From NCBI RefSeq assembly GCF_051414055.1, contig NZ_JBLKNX010000008.1:62001-126000 (forward strand): 64,000 nt of DNA, read 5' to 3'. This document shows, piece by piece, positions 24,676 through 34,287 of the stretch. The stretch's first letter is position 1; every line of letters starts with the position of its first letter. The notes beneath the pieces were generated by a model, which saw only the letters and a program-made list of their open reading frames with translations, was not told the origin of the DNA and searched no databases. The stretch is from Halosimplex halobium. GTDB taxonomy: Archaea > Halobacteriota > Halobacteria > Halobacteriales > Haloarculaceae. The position numbers and the translations under genes were made by a program.

Positions 24676-24760
24676 TACGGATAACTGGGATCGGTTCCCG
24701 GGTCGACCGCGCGCAGTCGTGCGGTCGACCCCGGAATGATTTGCAATACTCCGTATGACG

Positions 24761-26653
24761 CTACGCTTCGTCGGTCGGCGTCGGGAGCCGGAGTCGCACG
24801 ACGGTCCCCCGGGAGTGGTTGTCTTCGATGGACAGCTCGCCTCCGAACCCCGCGACTATCCAGCGGGCGAGCCACAGGCCGACCCCGGTCCCGTGGGTGA
24901 CCTGCGTCTCCTCGCCGGCCTCGATCGCCGCGCGCTCGGACTCGGGGATCCCGGGGCCCGTGTCGGCGACGGTGATATCGACCCAGTCCGACGAGCGGGC
25001 GGACGCAGTCAGCGTCGCCGTCGGCGGCGCCCGGTCGTGGTGGGCCAGCGCGTTCTCGACGAGTTCACGGAGCGCGACGGCGAGTCGGTCGTCGGCCTTC
25101 GCACGGACGGACTCGGGCGCTTCGACCGCGATCTCGGCGTCGGGGTAGCGGTCCGCGAATTCGCCGGCGACGGTCGATAGCGTCTCGCGCGCGTCGCGGA
25201 CGGCGTCGGGGTCGCGCTCGCGCTCGAACAGCGACCTGGCCGTCGCGACCTTCTCGCCGGTCGCGGTCAGGTCGTCGGCCCACTCCTCGATGGTCGTCGC
25301 GTGCGACCGGAGGTCCCCCTCGTCGAGTTCGCACCGGAGGGTCGATGCGTGTCCGCGGACGACCGTCATCGCGTTCCGGAGGTTGTGCCGCAGGACCCGG
25401 TTGAGCACGTCCAGTCGCTGTTCGCTCAGGTGGCGGTCGGTGGTCTCCGACTCGATGCCGACGAAGTGGGTTATCTCGCCGTCGTCGGTGATCGGCGCGA
25501 TCGTCTGGTCGACGTGGTACAGTTCCCCGGACTTGCGCCGGTTGACGATCTCGGCCTCCCACGTCTCGCCGTCGAGGATCGTCTCCCACAGCTCTTCGTA
25601 GAACTCGGGGGCGTGTTTCCCCGACTTGACGATGGCCGGGGTCCGCCCGACGGCCTCCTCGCGGTCGTACCCGGTGTCGGCCTCGTAGGCCGGGTTCACG
25701 TACGTGATCGTCCCCTCCCAGTCGGTGATCACGATGCCGTGGCCCGCCTGCTCGACCGCCTTCTTGAACACCCGTAGCTCGCGTTCGCGCTCTTTGCGCT
25801 CGGTCACGTCCATCACGGCGCCGCGCAGCGCGACCGTCTCGCCGTCCCCGTTCACGCCCCCGGAGCCGTCGTCCGCGGAGACCGCCTCACCGAACGAGCG
25901 GAGCCGTCGTTCGTCGCCCCCGGCGGTCCGTCCCCGGAGCACCACGTCGTACGGCGTGCCGGACTCCCGACACCGGTCGACGAGCCGGCGGATCCGCGGC
26001 CGGTCGTCCGGGTGGTAGAACTCGACCGCGTCCGGGAGGGTCGGTTCGTAGTCGTCGTCGACGCCGAAGATCGCCCGCGTGCCGTCCGTCCAGCGGAGGT
26101 CGGCGGTGCGACAGTCGAGCTCCCAGCCGCCGACCTCGGCGAGGCGCTCGGTCTTCGACCGGAGGTCGCGGTTCCGCGCGAGTTCGCGCTCGCGCTCTTT
26201 GCGCTCGGTCACGTCCCGGGAGACCCCGACGATCCGCGTCACCGCCCCGTCGTCGCCGACCGGCGTCAGCTTCGTTTCGAACGTCCGGTCCCCGCCCGGC
26301 AGCGCGATGGTCTCCTCGTACTCGATCGTCTCGCCCGCCCGCACGCAACGCCGGTACGCCGCGGCGATATCGCTCCCGACGGCACCGCCGAACACCTCGC
26401 GAGGCGTCTCCCCCCGGATCTCCGGGGCGGACAGGTCCGTGAGCGACTCGTAAGCGGGGTTGACACGCCGGTATCGGAACGCGTCGGTCCCGCCGTCGGC
26501 GTCGACGTTCACGAGGAAGACCGCGTCGTCGACGGTCTCGAAGATCGTCTCGTACTCCTCGGGGAGGTCCGCGGCCGCTCCCGGAGAGGACGGCGGAGGG
26601 TCCGGGGCCGGGCCGCCGCCGCGGTTCCCCTTTCTTCGGTCGTGCGAGGTCAT
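24761..26653 (-). CDS. PAS-domain sensor histidine kinase
   Basis: 630-residue soluble kinase. Three PAS domains are followed by PAC-like ends with the same heptad-like linker (VTERKERERELR, seen twice) at about 40-160, 165-290 and 295-410. Then comes a phosphoacceptor block VLNRVLRHNLRNAMTVV with His near 423. The HATPase domain has ELVENALAHHD (N box), VADTGPGIP (G1) and GTGVGLWLARWIV (G2). No membrane helix is seen, so it senses an internal signal or a ligand bound in PAS. No response regulator is adjacent, which is usual for haloarchaea. ATG 26653 is preferred to an upstream GTG at 26701. Confidence 0.87.
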   Translation of the reverse strand: MTSHDRRKGNRGGGPAPDPPPSSPGAAADLPEEYETIFETVDDAVFLVNVDADGGTDAFRYRRVNPAYESLTDLSAPEIRGETPREVFGGAVGSDIAAAYRRCVRAGETIEYEETIALPGGDRTFETKLTPVGDDGAVTRIVGVSRDVTERKERERELARNRDLRSKTERLAEVGGWELDCRTADLRWTDGTRAIFGVDDDYEPTLPDAVEFYHPDDRPRIRRLVDRCRESGTPYDVVLRGRTAGGDERRLRSFGEAVSADDGSGGVNGDGETVALRGAVMDVTERKERERELRVFKKAVEQAGHGIVITDWEGTITYVNPAYEADTGYDREEAVGRTPAIVKSGKHAPEFYEELWETILDGETWEAEIVNRRKSGELYHVDQTIAPITDDGEITHFVGIESETTDRHLSEQRLDVLNRVLRHNLRNAMTVVRGHASTLRCELDEGDLRSHATTIEEWADDLTATGEKVATARSLFERERDPDAVRDARETLSTVAGEFADRYPDAEIAVEAPESVRAKADDRLAVALRELVENALAHHDRAPPTATLTASARSSDWVDITVADTGPGIPESERAAIEAGEETQVTHGTGVGLWLARWIVAGFGGELSIEDNHSRGTVVRLRLPTPTDEA

Positions 26654-26775
26654 CACCCGAATTCGACCGGTGACGCGGAAAAGCGGCCGGGCGTCTCCCA
26701 CTCCGTGGGCACACCGTCCGGACGCGGTCCGGGTCGCCCGCGGACGGGGGCGAAGGGGTCGTCACGGACGCGCGC

Positions 26776-26781
26776 CTTAAG
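26776..26781 (+). promoter_or_regulatory. TATA-like promoter element of the Hsp20 gene
   Basis: CTTAAG 28-33 bases before ATG 26809; it sits in the palindrome CCTTAAGG. Confidence 0.4.
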
Positions 26782-26808
26782 GCCCGCCGGGCCGTACCGC
26801 CGAGTGAC

Positions 26809-27213
26809 ATGACAGGATCCACCGACCCGTTCGGCGACATCGAGGAACTGATCGACGTGATGACCGGCGGGCTCGAACCGGCGAGCGACCTGGCGGTCGA
26901 CGTGGCCGACACCGGCGACGAGTTCGTCGTCGTCGCCGACCTGCCCGGCTACGAGCAGTCGGACATCGACGTGCAGCTGACCGACTCGACGACGCTCGTG
27001 CTGTCGGCCAGCCGGGAGACCGAGTCCGTCGAGGCGGCCGACCGCTACGTCACCCGCGAGCGCCACGGCCAGTCGGTCAGCCGGCAGGTCGGCCTGCCCG
27101 AGCCCGTCGTCGAGTCCGAGGCCAGCGCCTCCTACGAGGGTGGCGTGCTGACGGTCACGCTCCCGAAGCAGACGACGACCGACGACGGCGGCACCGACAT
27201 CCCGGTGAACTGA
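26809..27213 (+). CDS. hsp20: Small heat-shock protein Hsp20/alpha-crystallin family
   Basis: 134 residues with a single alpha-crystallin domain from about 25 to 120 (LAVDVADTGDEFVVVADLPGYEQSDIDVQLTDSTTLVLSAS...). The late block ASASYEGGVLTVTLPKQ gives the A-x-x-x-G-V-L-x-V-x-x-P signature. The short C-terminus has IPV, matching the IxI/V anchor used for oligomer assembly. These proteins hold unfolding proteins as ATP-independent chaperones. Neighbours do not point to a specific stress regulon. Confidence 0.88.
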   Translation: MTGSTDPFGDIEELIDVMTGGLEPASDLAVDVADTGDEFVVVADLPGYEQSDIDVQLTDSTTLVLSASRETESVEAADRYVTRERHGQSVSRQVGLPEPVVESEASASYEGGVLTVTLPKQTTTDDGGTDIPVN

Positions 27214-27291
27214 GCGCGCACGCGTGCTGCCGCGGCCGCGCCCGGCCGCCGGAACCGCAAACGGCTTTCGCGGGCGGGCCGAGTCGCCGGT

Positions 27292-27747
27292 ATGGCACTC
27301 GAACCCGGCGACCCGGCGCCCGAGGTGGCGGCCCCGAACCAGGACGGCGAGACCGTCGAGCCCGACTGGTCGGGCGTCTCGGTGGTGTACTTCTACCCGA
27401 AGGACGACACGCCCGGCTGCACGACCGAGGCCGAGCAGTTCCAGGCGGAACTGGAGACGTACCGCGACGCGGGCGTGACCGTCTACGGCGTCTCCGTCGA
27501 CGACGCCGACTCCCACGCCGAGTTCGCCGCGGAGTACGGGATCGAGTTCGACCTGCTGGCCGACCCCGACGGCGAACTGGTCGACGCCTTCGACGTGGAG
27601 CGGTCGCGGGGCGTCGCGAGCCGGACGACGTTCGTCGTCGTCGGCGGGTCGGTCCAGGCGGTCTACACCGGTGTCGACCCCGACGGCCACGCGCGGAACG
27701 TCCTCGCCGACCTCGTCGAGACGGGCGTCGTCTCGCTCGATGACTGA
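27292..27747 (+). CDS. bcp: Peroxiredoxin, Bcp/PrxQ type, one-Cys form
   Basis: 151 residues, thioredoxin fold. The peroxidatic Cys43 lies in YPKDDTPGCTTEAEQF; the catalytic Pro and Thr are two to three residues either side. Many Bcp proteins have a second Cys five residues later, but here that position is Gln in EAEQF and there is no other Cys in the protein. It must therefore rely on an external thiol for recycling. It should reduce hydrogen peroxide and organic peroxides in the cytoplasm. A decarboxylase gene of lipid synthesis follows after 93 bases. Confidence 0.87.
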   Translation: MALEPGDPAPEVAAPNQDGETVEPDWSGVSVVYFYPKDDTPGCTTEAEQFQAELETYRDAGVTVYGVSVDDADSHAEFAAEYGIEFDLLADPDGELVDAFDVERSRGVASRTTFVVVGGSVQAVYTGVDPDGHARNVLADLVETGVVSLDD

Positions 27748-27840
27748 ACGGGACCAACCGCCGGTAGACTGCCCGCCGCGACCGGCGGCCGACCCCACCG
27801 TTCAGAAGGCTTATCACCGGAACGGACCGGAGTACCGCCA

Positions 27841-28527
27841 ATGAGCGTCGCGAACGGCAGTCTCAGGTACGCCCTCCTCGCGGTCGTCGCCGCGGCCGTC
27901 GTCTTCCCGTTTTCCCGGGTCGCGAGCGGCGTCTGCGTCGTCGCCGCGGTCGGCGTAATATACTTCCACCGCGACCCCGCGCGGGTCGTCCCGCCCCAGG
28001 GCGTCGTCGCCCCCGCCGACGGCAAGGTGACCGTCGTCCGGGAGGAGGACGAGGGGCTCCGGCTGGGCATCTACATGAGCGGCTGGGACGTACACGTCAA
28101 CCGCGCACCGATGGACGGCACCGTCGAGAACGTCGAACACGTTCCCGGCGCGAACAAGCTCGCGTTCACGAAGGACGCCGAGGAGAACGAGCGGCTGCGC
28201 TTCGAGTTCGAGGACTACACTCTCGAACAGATCGCCGGCACGTTCGCTCGTCGGACCTACTCCTACGTCGACCCCGGTCAGGAAGTCGCCCGCGGCCAGC
28301 GCATCGGCCACATCTCGTTCGGCAGCCGCTTCGACATGGTGTTCCCGCCCGAGTACGACCCCGACGACCTGACCGTCGACGTTGGCCACCGCCTCTACGG
28401 CGGCGAGACCGTCATCGCCCCACAGCGCTCGCAGGTGGCAGGCGACGCCGACACCGCGGACGACGCCGATGCCGCGGACGATACCGACGCGGTCGGCGAA
28501 CCGCGGGACACCGCTCCCTCTGCCTGA
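27841..28527 (+). CDS. asd: Archaetidylserine decarboxylase (PSD family)
   Basis: 228 residues, short PSD-A type. An N-terminal membrane helix pair (residues 9-41) is followed by the catalytic core: VVAPADGKVTVV, WDVHVNRAPMDGTV, and HISFGSRFDMVFPP. Self-cleavage between Gly161 and Ser162 should produce the pyruvoyl cofactor. The enzyme makes archaetidylethanolamine. In haloarchaea it is also needed for archaeosortase-dependent lipid anchoring of surface proteins such as the S-layer. The C-terminus is a degenerate Asp/Ala run (DTADDADAADDTDAV). Confidence 0.85.
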   Translation: MSVANGSLRYALLAVVAAAVVFPFSRVASGVCVVAAVGVIYFHRDPARVVPPQGVVAPADGKVTVVREEDEGLRLGIYMSGWDVHVNRAPMDGTVENVEHVPGANKLAFTKDAEENERLRFEFEDYTLEQIAGTFARRTYSYVDPGQEVARGQRIGHISFGSRFDMVFPPEYDPDDLTVDVGHRLYGGETVIAPQRSQVAGDADTADDADAADDTDAVGEPRDTAPSA

Positions 28528-28660
28528 GCCTGCCGGGCCGCGGTCCCGACACGTCCGTTCCCCCTCGCGGCGGCCTCTGTCTCCGACGCTCGTACGTTCC
28601 GCTCGCTGGCCGAGTACGTGCGGCTTCGCCCACGTCCGCTGACCAGTTACTAACCTGACA

Positions 28661-28667
28661 TATTTAC
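28661..28667 (+). promoter_or_regulatory. TATA-like promoter element of the bat-type regulator
   Basis: TATTTAC 29-35 bases before ATG 28696, preceded by an A/C-rich patch (ACTAACC) that could act as the upstream TFB element. Confidence 0.45.
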
Positions 28668-28695
28668 GGACGGGACGACCAGTAGCGGGCGAGAA

Positions 28696-30765
28696 ATGAC
28701 ACGGACAGAGGGGGGGCCTTCGGGGGCGAGCGGGGACTGCGCCTGCGACCCGTCGGTCGTCGCGGGCGAGGGGTTCTTCCGGACGCTAGTCGAGAGCGCC
28801 TCGGACGCGATCGTGACCGTCGACGGGACCGGTGGGATCGTCTTCGCCAACCCCGCCGCGGCGGAGCTGTTCGGCCACGAGCCCGGGGCGCTGGTCGGCC
28901 GGTCGGTGATGGCGTTCCTGCCGGGGGGCGGCCGTCCGCGGGTCCGCGAGGCCTTCGAGGCGCTACGGTCGGAATCCGAGGCGCCGGCGGAGTGGGAGGG
29001 GATCGAGACCGTCTGTCGCCACCGCGACGGGCGGCTCGTCCCGGTCGAGCTGTCGCTGCGGGCCCACCGGGAGGGGGAGGAGTGGCTGTTGACCGCAGTC
29101 GTGCGGGACATCTCGGACCGCCGCGCCGAGCGGGTCGAGCGCCGCCGCGAGCGGGACCTGACCGAGCAGCTGCTGCGGACGGTCCCGACGGGGCTGGTCG
29201 TCCTCTCGGCCGAGGGCGTCATCGAGCGGATGAACGACCGCGCGGGGGAGATCCTGGGCGTCGACCCCGAAGGTGTGGTCGGCGACTCCCGGGAGACCGA
29301 CGCCTGGCGGCTGCTCGACGCCGACGGCGAGCCCGTGCCGCCCGACGAGCGGGTCTTCGGGATCGCCCTCGAAACGGGGCGGCCGGTGACCGAAGTCGAA
29401 CACCAGGTCGAGCGGGCCGACGGCTCGCGCGTCTGGGTGCAGGTCAGCGCGGCGCCGCTGACGGAGGGGGACGGCGGCACCGACCGGGTCGTGGTCGCCG
29501 TCGAGGACATCACCCGCCAGAAGGACCGCGAGCGGCGCCTGCGCCAGCAGAACGAACAGCTCGAACGGCTCGACCGGATCAACGCGGTCATCCGGCGGAT
29601 CGACCAGGCGCTGGTGCGGGCGACGACCCGCCGGGAGATCGACGAGGCGGTCTGCGAGGCGCTAGCCGCGGCCGACCCGTACCTGGCGGCCTGGATCGGC
29701 GACGTGGACGCCGGCAGCGACGAGGTGACCCCGCGGGCCCACGGCGGCGACGTGGCCGACTACCTCGACGCGATCTCGGTCACGCGGTCGTCCGAACCCG
29801 TCGGGTCCGGGCCCGCGAGTCGGGCGATCCGCTCGCGGTCGGTGCAGGTCACCCACGACGTGAACACCGACCCGGCCTTCCAGGGGGCGCGGGCGGCCGC
29901 CGCCGCACACGGGGTCCGCTCGGCGGCCAGCGTCCCGCTGGTGTACGACGGGACGATCTACGGCGTGTTGACCGTCTACGCGGACGAGCCGGGGGTCTTC
30001 GACGGGACCGAGCAGGACGTGCTCGGCGAGCTCGGGTCGACGATCGGCCACGCGATCAACGCGGTGACCACCCGCCAGGCGCTGGTGGCCGACCGCGTGA
30101 CGGAGCTGCGGCTGGCGGTCGACGACGACCGCCACTTCTTCTCGGCGCTGTCGGCCGCGCTGGACTGCGAGGTGGCCTTCGAGGGTGCGACCGTCCAGGC
30201 AGACGAGACGTTCCGCTACTACCTGACCGTCGCGGGGGCGGACCCGGACGACGTGCTCGGGTTCGCCGACGGGTTCGACGGCGTCGAGTCGGCCCGCGTC
30301 GTCAGCGTCGGTCCAGACGGGGAGTGCCTGCTGGAGGCGACGCTCGACGCCGGGAGCGCGTTCGGCGTCGTCGCGAGCCACGGCGGCGCGGTCCGGTCGG
30401 CGTCGGCGGCCGACGGCAACTGCGAGATCGTGGCCGAACTCCCGGTGGCGGCCGACGTGCGCGCCGTCGTCGAGGCGCTCCGCGAGGCCTTCGACGGCAT
30501 CGAGGTCCGCGCCCAGCGCGACCGGGACCGCTCCGGGACCGGATCGGTCCCCTCGGGGGCGTCGCTCGACGCCGACCTGACCGAGCGCCAGCGGACCGCC
30601 CTGGAGACCGCCTACTACGCCGGCTTCTTCGAGTGGCCGCGGGAGTCCACCGGCGAGGAGGTCGCCGAGTCGCTCGGCGTCTCGGCGCCGACGTTCCACA
30701 AACACCTCCGGGTCGCCGAGCGGAAACTCCTCGCCGCCCGCTTCGGCGACCAGTCCGCCGAGTGA
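28696..30765 (+). CDS. Bat-type regulator: PAS-PAS-GAF with C-terminal HTH_10
   Basis: 689 residues, cytoplasmic. Two PAS domains occupy about 27-145 and 150-275, ending in ERRLRQQNEQLERLDRINAVIRRIDQALV, a coiled linker. A GAF domain follows at about 300-455 (DPYLAAWIGDV...GVRSAASVPLVYDGTIYGVLTVYA). Then comes the bat-specific beta region. The C-terminal HTH_10 domain (LTERQRTALETAYYAGFFEWPRESTGEEVAESLGVSAPTFHKHLRVAERKLL) spans about 625-680. The family includes the bacterioopsin activator Bat. The CACDPS sequence near the N-terminus has two Cys residues that could be redox active. Target genes are unknown. Confidence 0.87.
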   Translation: MTRTEGGPSGASGDCACDPSVVAGEGFFRTLVESASDAIVTVDGTGGIVFANPAAAELFGHEPGALVGRSVMAFLPGGGRPRVREAFEALRSESEAPAEWEGIETVCRHRDGRLVPVELSLRAHREGEEWLLTAVVRDISDRRAERVERRRERDLTEQLLRTVPTGLVVLSAEGVIERMNDRAGEILGVDPEGVVGDSRETDAWRLLDADGEPVPPDERVFGIALETGRPVTEVEHQVERADGSRVWVQVSAAPLTEGDGGTDRVVVAVEDITRQKDRERRLRQQNEQLERLDRINAVIRRIDQALVRATTRREIDEAVCEALAAADPYLAAWIGDVDAGSDEVTPRAHGGDVADYLDAISVTRSSEPVGSGPASRAIRSRSVQVTHDVNTDPAFQGARAAAAAHGVRSAASVPLVYDGTIYGVLTVYADEPGVFDGTEQDVLGELGSTIGHAINAVTTRQALVADRVTELRLAVDDDRHFFSALSAALDCEVAFEGATVQADETFRYYLTVAGADPDDVLGFADGFDGVESARVVSVGPDGECLLEATLDAGSAFGVVASHGGAVRSASAADGNCEIVAELPVAADVRAVVEALREAFDGIEVRAQRDRDRSGTGSVPSGASLDADLTERQRTALETAYYAGFFEWPRESTGEEVAESLGVSAPTFHKHLRVAERKLLAARFGDQSAE

Positions 30766-30820
30766 CACTAACCATTTAGCCACGCCACTGAATACCGCAG
30801 GGGAGTATGCTCCGATACAG

Positions 30821-31147
30821 ATGGGACCCAACCACCACGAGGCCCTCGAACCGGCCGCCGACGCCACAGCGAGCGACGAGACGGACGCGCTGTTCGCCGC
30901 CCTCTCGGACGCCAACCGCCGGTTCGTGCTCTCGCATCTCGCCCAGCGGGAGACGCCGCCCGCCCTCGACCCGCTCGCCGGCGCGCTCGCGGCGTGGAAC
31001 GACGACCTCTCGCGGGAGGACGCCCGCATCGCGCTCCACCACGTCCACCTGCCGAAACTCGCGGACGCGGGGCTGGTCACCTACGGCGACACCGTCGAGC
31101 TGACCGACGACGCCGACGCGTCGCTGGACCTGGTCGACGACGCCTGA
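30821..31147 (+). CDS. Winged-helix protein of the DUF7344 type
   Basis: 108 residues. DALFAALSDANRRFVLSHLAQRETPPALDPLAGALAAWND, then IALHHVHLPKLADAGLVTYGDTVELT, is the haloarchaeal HTH pattern usually labelled DUF7344 (name from memory). It probably binds DNA as a small transcription regulator. It follows the bat-type regulator in the same direction by 55 bases; a CATTTAG element in the gap (30773-30779) may give it its own promoter. Confidence 0.72.
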   Translation: MGPNHHEALEPAADATASDETDALFAALSDANRRFVLSHLAQRETPPALDPLAGALAAWNDDLSREDARIALHHVHLPKLADAGLVTYGDTVELTDDADASLDLVDDA

Positions 31148-31228
31148 ACCGTGGCCGCCCGGGCGGGGCCGAAGCCGTCTTCGACAGCATAGAGCGCCGC
31201 CGAGAGGGCGGTCAGGCCCGCTCCGCGC

Positions 31229-33922
31229 TCACTCGATGTTGATCGCGGGTCGGCCCGGCGCGGCCTTCCCCGCCAGGTCGTCGTCGGCCTCGTCGGCCGA
31301 CTGGACGACCACCTCGGCGTCGAACTCCTCCTCGACCAGCCACGCGGCCCGCTCGAGCGCGGCCTTCTCCTCGTCGGGCGCGAGCACGTCCGAGAGGGCC
31401 TCGCGCTCGGCCTGGAGGTCCTGTGCGAAGTCGGCGGCGGCGTCGCCCTGCTCGCGGATCTCGTCGTGGCCCATCAGGTCGCCGATCAGGTTGTCGGCGT
31501 CGGACTCGCGGGCGAGTTCGTGCGCGCGCGTCTTCCAGTCGGGGGCGACCGCCAGCGTGATCCGCTCGGGGTCCTCGATGCCGACGGTGTCGACGATGTC
31601 GCGCACGTCCTCGCGGGTGTCCTCGACCAGGCGGCTGGCCACCTCGTAGTCCTCGGGCAGGTCCGCCTCCGGCCACTCGGCCTCGGCGAGCAGGCCCTCG
31701 CCGCCCAGCCGCTCCCAGACCTCCTCGGCGACGTGGGGCGCGACCGGCCCGAGCAGCTTCACGACCGTCCGGACGCCGCGTTCGACGACCGCGGGGTCGG
31801 CGTCCTCGCGCTCGTGGTAGCGGCGCAGCAGCGAGACGAGGTCGCGGACCGCCTGCAGCGCGTGGTTGAACCGGAAGGCTTCGAACTCCTCGGTGGCCCG
31901 CGCGGCCGCCGCGTCTATCTCGCGGTCGACGTAGGCGGCGACCGGGTCGTCGTCGGCGCCCGCACCGTCGCGCTCGACGACCTCCTCGGCCAGACCGTAG
32001 AGGTTCTGGAGGAACTGGTGGGCCGACTCGACGCCCTCGGGACTCCAGGCGAAGTCCTTCTCGGGCTGGGCGGCCTCCATGATGAACAGGCGGGCGGTGT
32101 CGGCGCCGTACTCCTCGACGATCCGGGTGGGGGAGACGCCGTTGTCGCCGGACTTGGACATCTTGTTGCCGTCCTCGCCCAGCACCATCCCCTGGTTGGT
32201 GAGGTTCTCGAAGGGCTCGCGGACCCCGTCGACCAGATCGATGTCGTCGAGCACCTTCGTGAAGAAACGGGCGTACAGCAGGTGCATCACGGCGTGCTCG
32301 ATGCCGCCGACGTACTGGTCGACCGGCATCCAGTCGTTGGCCCGTTCGGTGTCGAACGGGGCGTCCTCGTCGTCCGGTGAGATGAACCGCAGGAAGTACC
32401 ACGAGGAGTCGACGAAGGTGTCCATCGTGTCCGTCTCCCGTTCGGCGGGGCCGCCACAGGACGGACACTCGACGTGCTTCCACTCCTCGGCGGCGTCCAG
32501 CGGGTTCCCGGTCGTCTGGACGAACTCGGGCAGTTCGACGGGCAGGTCCTCGTCGGGCACCTCGACGAAGCCGCACTCCTCGCAGTGGACCATCGGGATG
32601 GGCGTCCCCCAGTAGCGCTGGCGGGAGATGCCCCAGTCGCGGAGGTTGTACTCGGTGCGGTGCTCGCCGTCGAAGTCATCGACGAATCTCTCCCTCGCTT
32701 CCTCGCTGGTCAGGCCGTCGTACTCGCCGCTGTTGACCAGGACACCGTCCGGCGTGTAGGCTTCCGCCTGCACGTCCACGTCCTCGGCGTCGACCTCGGC
32801 GTCGGGTTTCGGTTCGACGACCTGTTTGATGGGGATGTCGTGTTCCTCGGCGAACTCGTGGTCGCGCTCGTCGTGGGCCGGGACCGCGTAGAGCGCCCCC
32901 GTCCCCACGTCGGTCAGCACGTAATCGGCGACGTAGACCGGGATCTCCTCGCCGGTGGCGGGGTTGACGGCGTACTCCCCGGTGAACACGCCGGAGGTCA
33001 CGTCGAGTTCGTCCTCGTCGGCCTGCTCGGCCTCCCTGATATACTCCGCGACCTCGTCGTTGTCCTCGGCGATCTCCTGTGCGACCGGGTGACCCGGGGC
33101 CAGCGAGAAGAAGGTCGCCCCGTGGATCGTGTCCAGGCGGGTGGTGAAGATCTCCACCTCGTCGCCGGTCGTCAGCTCGAACTCGACGCTGTCCCCTTCC
33201 TGGCGACCGATCCAGTTGCGCTGCATCTCCCGGACGTTGTTCGGCCACCCGTCCAGTTCGTCTAGGTCCGCCAGCAGTTCGTCGGCGTAGTCGGTGATCG
33301 TCAGGAACCACTGGTCCATCTCGCGGTGGTCGATGGGGGTGTCACAGCGCCAGCAGATCTCGGTCCCGTCGCGCTCCTCCTCGACCTGCTCGTCGGCGAG
33401 GACGGTCTCGCAGGACGGACACCAGTTGAGTTCGGCGGCCTGACGCTCGACGAGGCCCTCCTCGCGGAACCGCTTGAACAGCCACTGGTTCCACCGGTAG
33501 TACTCGGGCTCGCAGGTGGTGATCTCCCGCTCCCAGTCGTAGCCGAAGCCCATCGACTTGAACTGCTCGGTCATCGAGTCGATGCAGTCCATCGTCCAGT
33601 CGCGGGGGTTGGTGTCCCGCTCGTTGGCGGCGTTCTCGGCGGGGAGGCCGAAGGAGTCCCAGCCCATCGGGTGGAGGACCTCCTCGCCGCGCATCCGCTC
33701 GAAGCGGGCGTAGGCGTCCGTGATGGTGTAGTTGCGGACGTGGCCCATGTGCAGGTCGCCCGACGTGTAGGGGAACATCGCGAGGACGTACTCGGGGTCC
33801 TCGGCGTCGTCGGGGATGCGGAACACACCCTCCTCGTCCCACGTGCGCTGCCAGCGGGGCTCGATCTCCGCGTGGTCGAACCCGCGCTCCCGTTCGCGCT
33901 GCTCTCCGGTCCCGGCGGTCAT
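31229..33922 (-). CDS. leuS: Leucyl-tRNA synthetase, bacterial type
   Basis: 897-residue class I synthetase. The HIGH motif appears as HMGH at 58-61 (YTSGDLHMGHVRNYTITDAY) and KMSKS at about 586-590 (DGNKMSKSGD). A zinc site (CPSCETVL...CWRCD) precedes the editing domain with its Thr-rich block (FTTRLDTIHGATFF). LHPMGWDSFGLPAENAA is the bacterial LeuRS signature rather than the archaeal/eukaryal form. Bacterial-type LeuRS is known in haloarchaea and implies an old acquisition. ATG 33922 is chosen; upstream in-frame starts would add a basic, unconserved stretch. Confidence 0.95.
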   Translation of the reverse strand: MTAGTGEQRERERGFDHAEIEPRWQRTWDEEGVFRIPDDAEDPEYVLAMFPYTSGDLHMGHVRNYTITDAYARFERMRGEEVLHPMGWDSFGLPAENAANERDTNPRDWTMDCIDSMTEQFKSMGFGYDWEREITTCEPEYYRWNQWLFKRFREEGLVERQAAELNWCPSCETVLADEQVEEERDGTEICWRCDTPIDHREMDQWFLTITDYADELLADLDELDGWPNNVREMQRNWIGRQEGDSVEFELTTGDEVEIFTTRLDTIHGATFFSLAPGHPVAQEIAEDNDEVAEYIREAEQADEDELDVTSGVFTGEYAVNPATGEEIPVYVADYVLTDVGTGALYAVPAHDERDHEFAEEHDIPIKQVVEPKPDAEVDAEDVDVQAEAYTPDGVLVNSGEYDGLTSEEARERFVDDFDGEHRTEYNLRDWGISRQRYWGTPIPMVHCEECGFVEVPDEDLPVELPEFVQTTGNPLDAAEEWKHVECPSCGGPAERETDTMDTFVDSSWYFLRFISPDDEDAPFDTERANDWMPVDQYVGGIEHAVMHLLYARFFTKVLDDIDLVDGVREPFENLTNQGMVLGEDGNKMSKSGDNGVSPTRIVEEYGADTARLFIMEAAQPEKDFAWSPEGVESAHQFLQNLYGLAEEVVERDGAGADDDPVAAYVDREIDAAAARATEEFEAFRFNHALQAVRDLVSLLRRYHEREDADPAVVERGVRTVVKLLGPVAPHVAEEVWERLGGEGLLAEAEWPEADLPEDYEVASRLVEDTREDVRDIVDTVGIEDPERITLAVAPDWKTRAHELARESDADNLIGDLMGHDEIREQGDAAADFAQDLQAEREALSDVLAPDEEKAALERAAWLVEEEFDAEVVVQSADEADDDLAGKAAPGRPAINIE

Positions 33923-34012
33923 GCGCGTACGTCGGACAGCGACGGTGCTATACCTTTCCCTTCGCTGGGAGAGCGACACACGGCCGAGCGGGCGGGACCG
34001 TGGCCGTCGCGG

Positions 34013-34183
34013 TCACTGCCCGTCTGCTTCGGTGTTCGAGTCGCCCACAGTCGGCGGGTCGACCGCCGTCTCGGACCACACGGCCACGTCTTCGTCGGAG
34101 AATCCACCGTCGCGCTCGTCGGCAGTCCTCGCTCCGAGGATACTCGCGCACGCGACCGCCCGGTCCGCGTCGTCGAACGTCAT
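34013..34183 (-). CDS. Small acidic conserved-looking protein
   Basis: 56-residue frame MTFDDADRAVACASILGARTADERDGGFSDEDVAVWSETAVDPPTVG... The composition is acidic and the codons have G/C third positions, as in true local genes; the other frames here are Arg-rich. The ATG lies on the minus strand about 105 bases before the divergent cobalamin-binding protein gene, and the stop is 90 bases upstream of leuS. No domain is recognised. Confidence 0.5.
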   Translation of the reverse strand: MTFDDADRAVACASILGARTADERDGGFSDEDVAVWSETAVDPPTVGDSNTEADGQ

Positions 34184-34287
34184 CTGCAGTCTCGTTCGTG
34201 TTCGACCGTCTTAGGAGTTCTCTCCGAGCGGGCACGCCCCCGACCTCACCACCGTGGTTTTACGTCCGACCGCACCCACGCTCCGCT

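Noticed and set aside
33948..34235. 95-codon Arg-rich frame on the minus strand
   Set aside because: Composition is unlike haloarchaeal proteins. The acidic 56-codon frame at 34013-34183 in another register is the better candidate.
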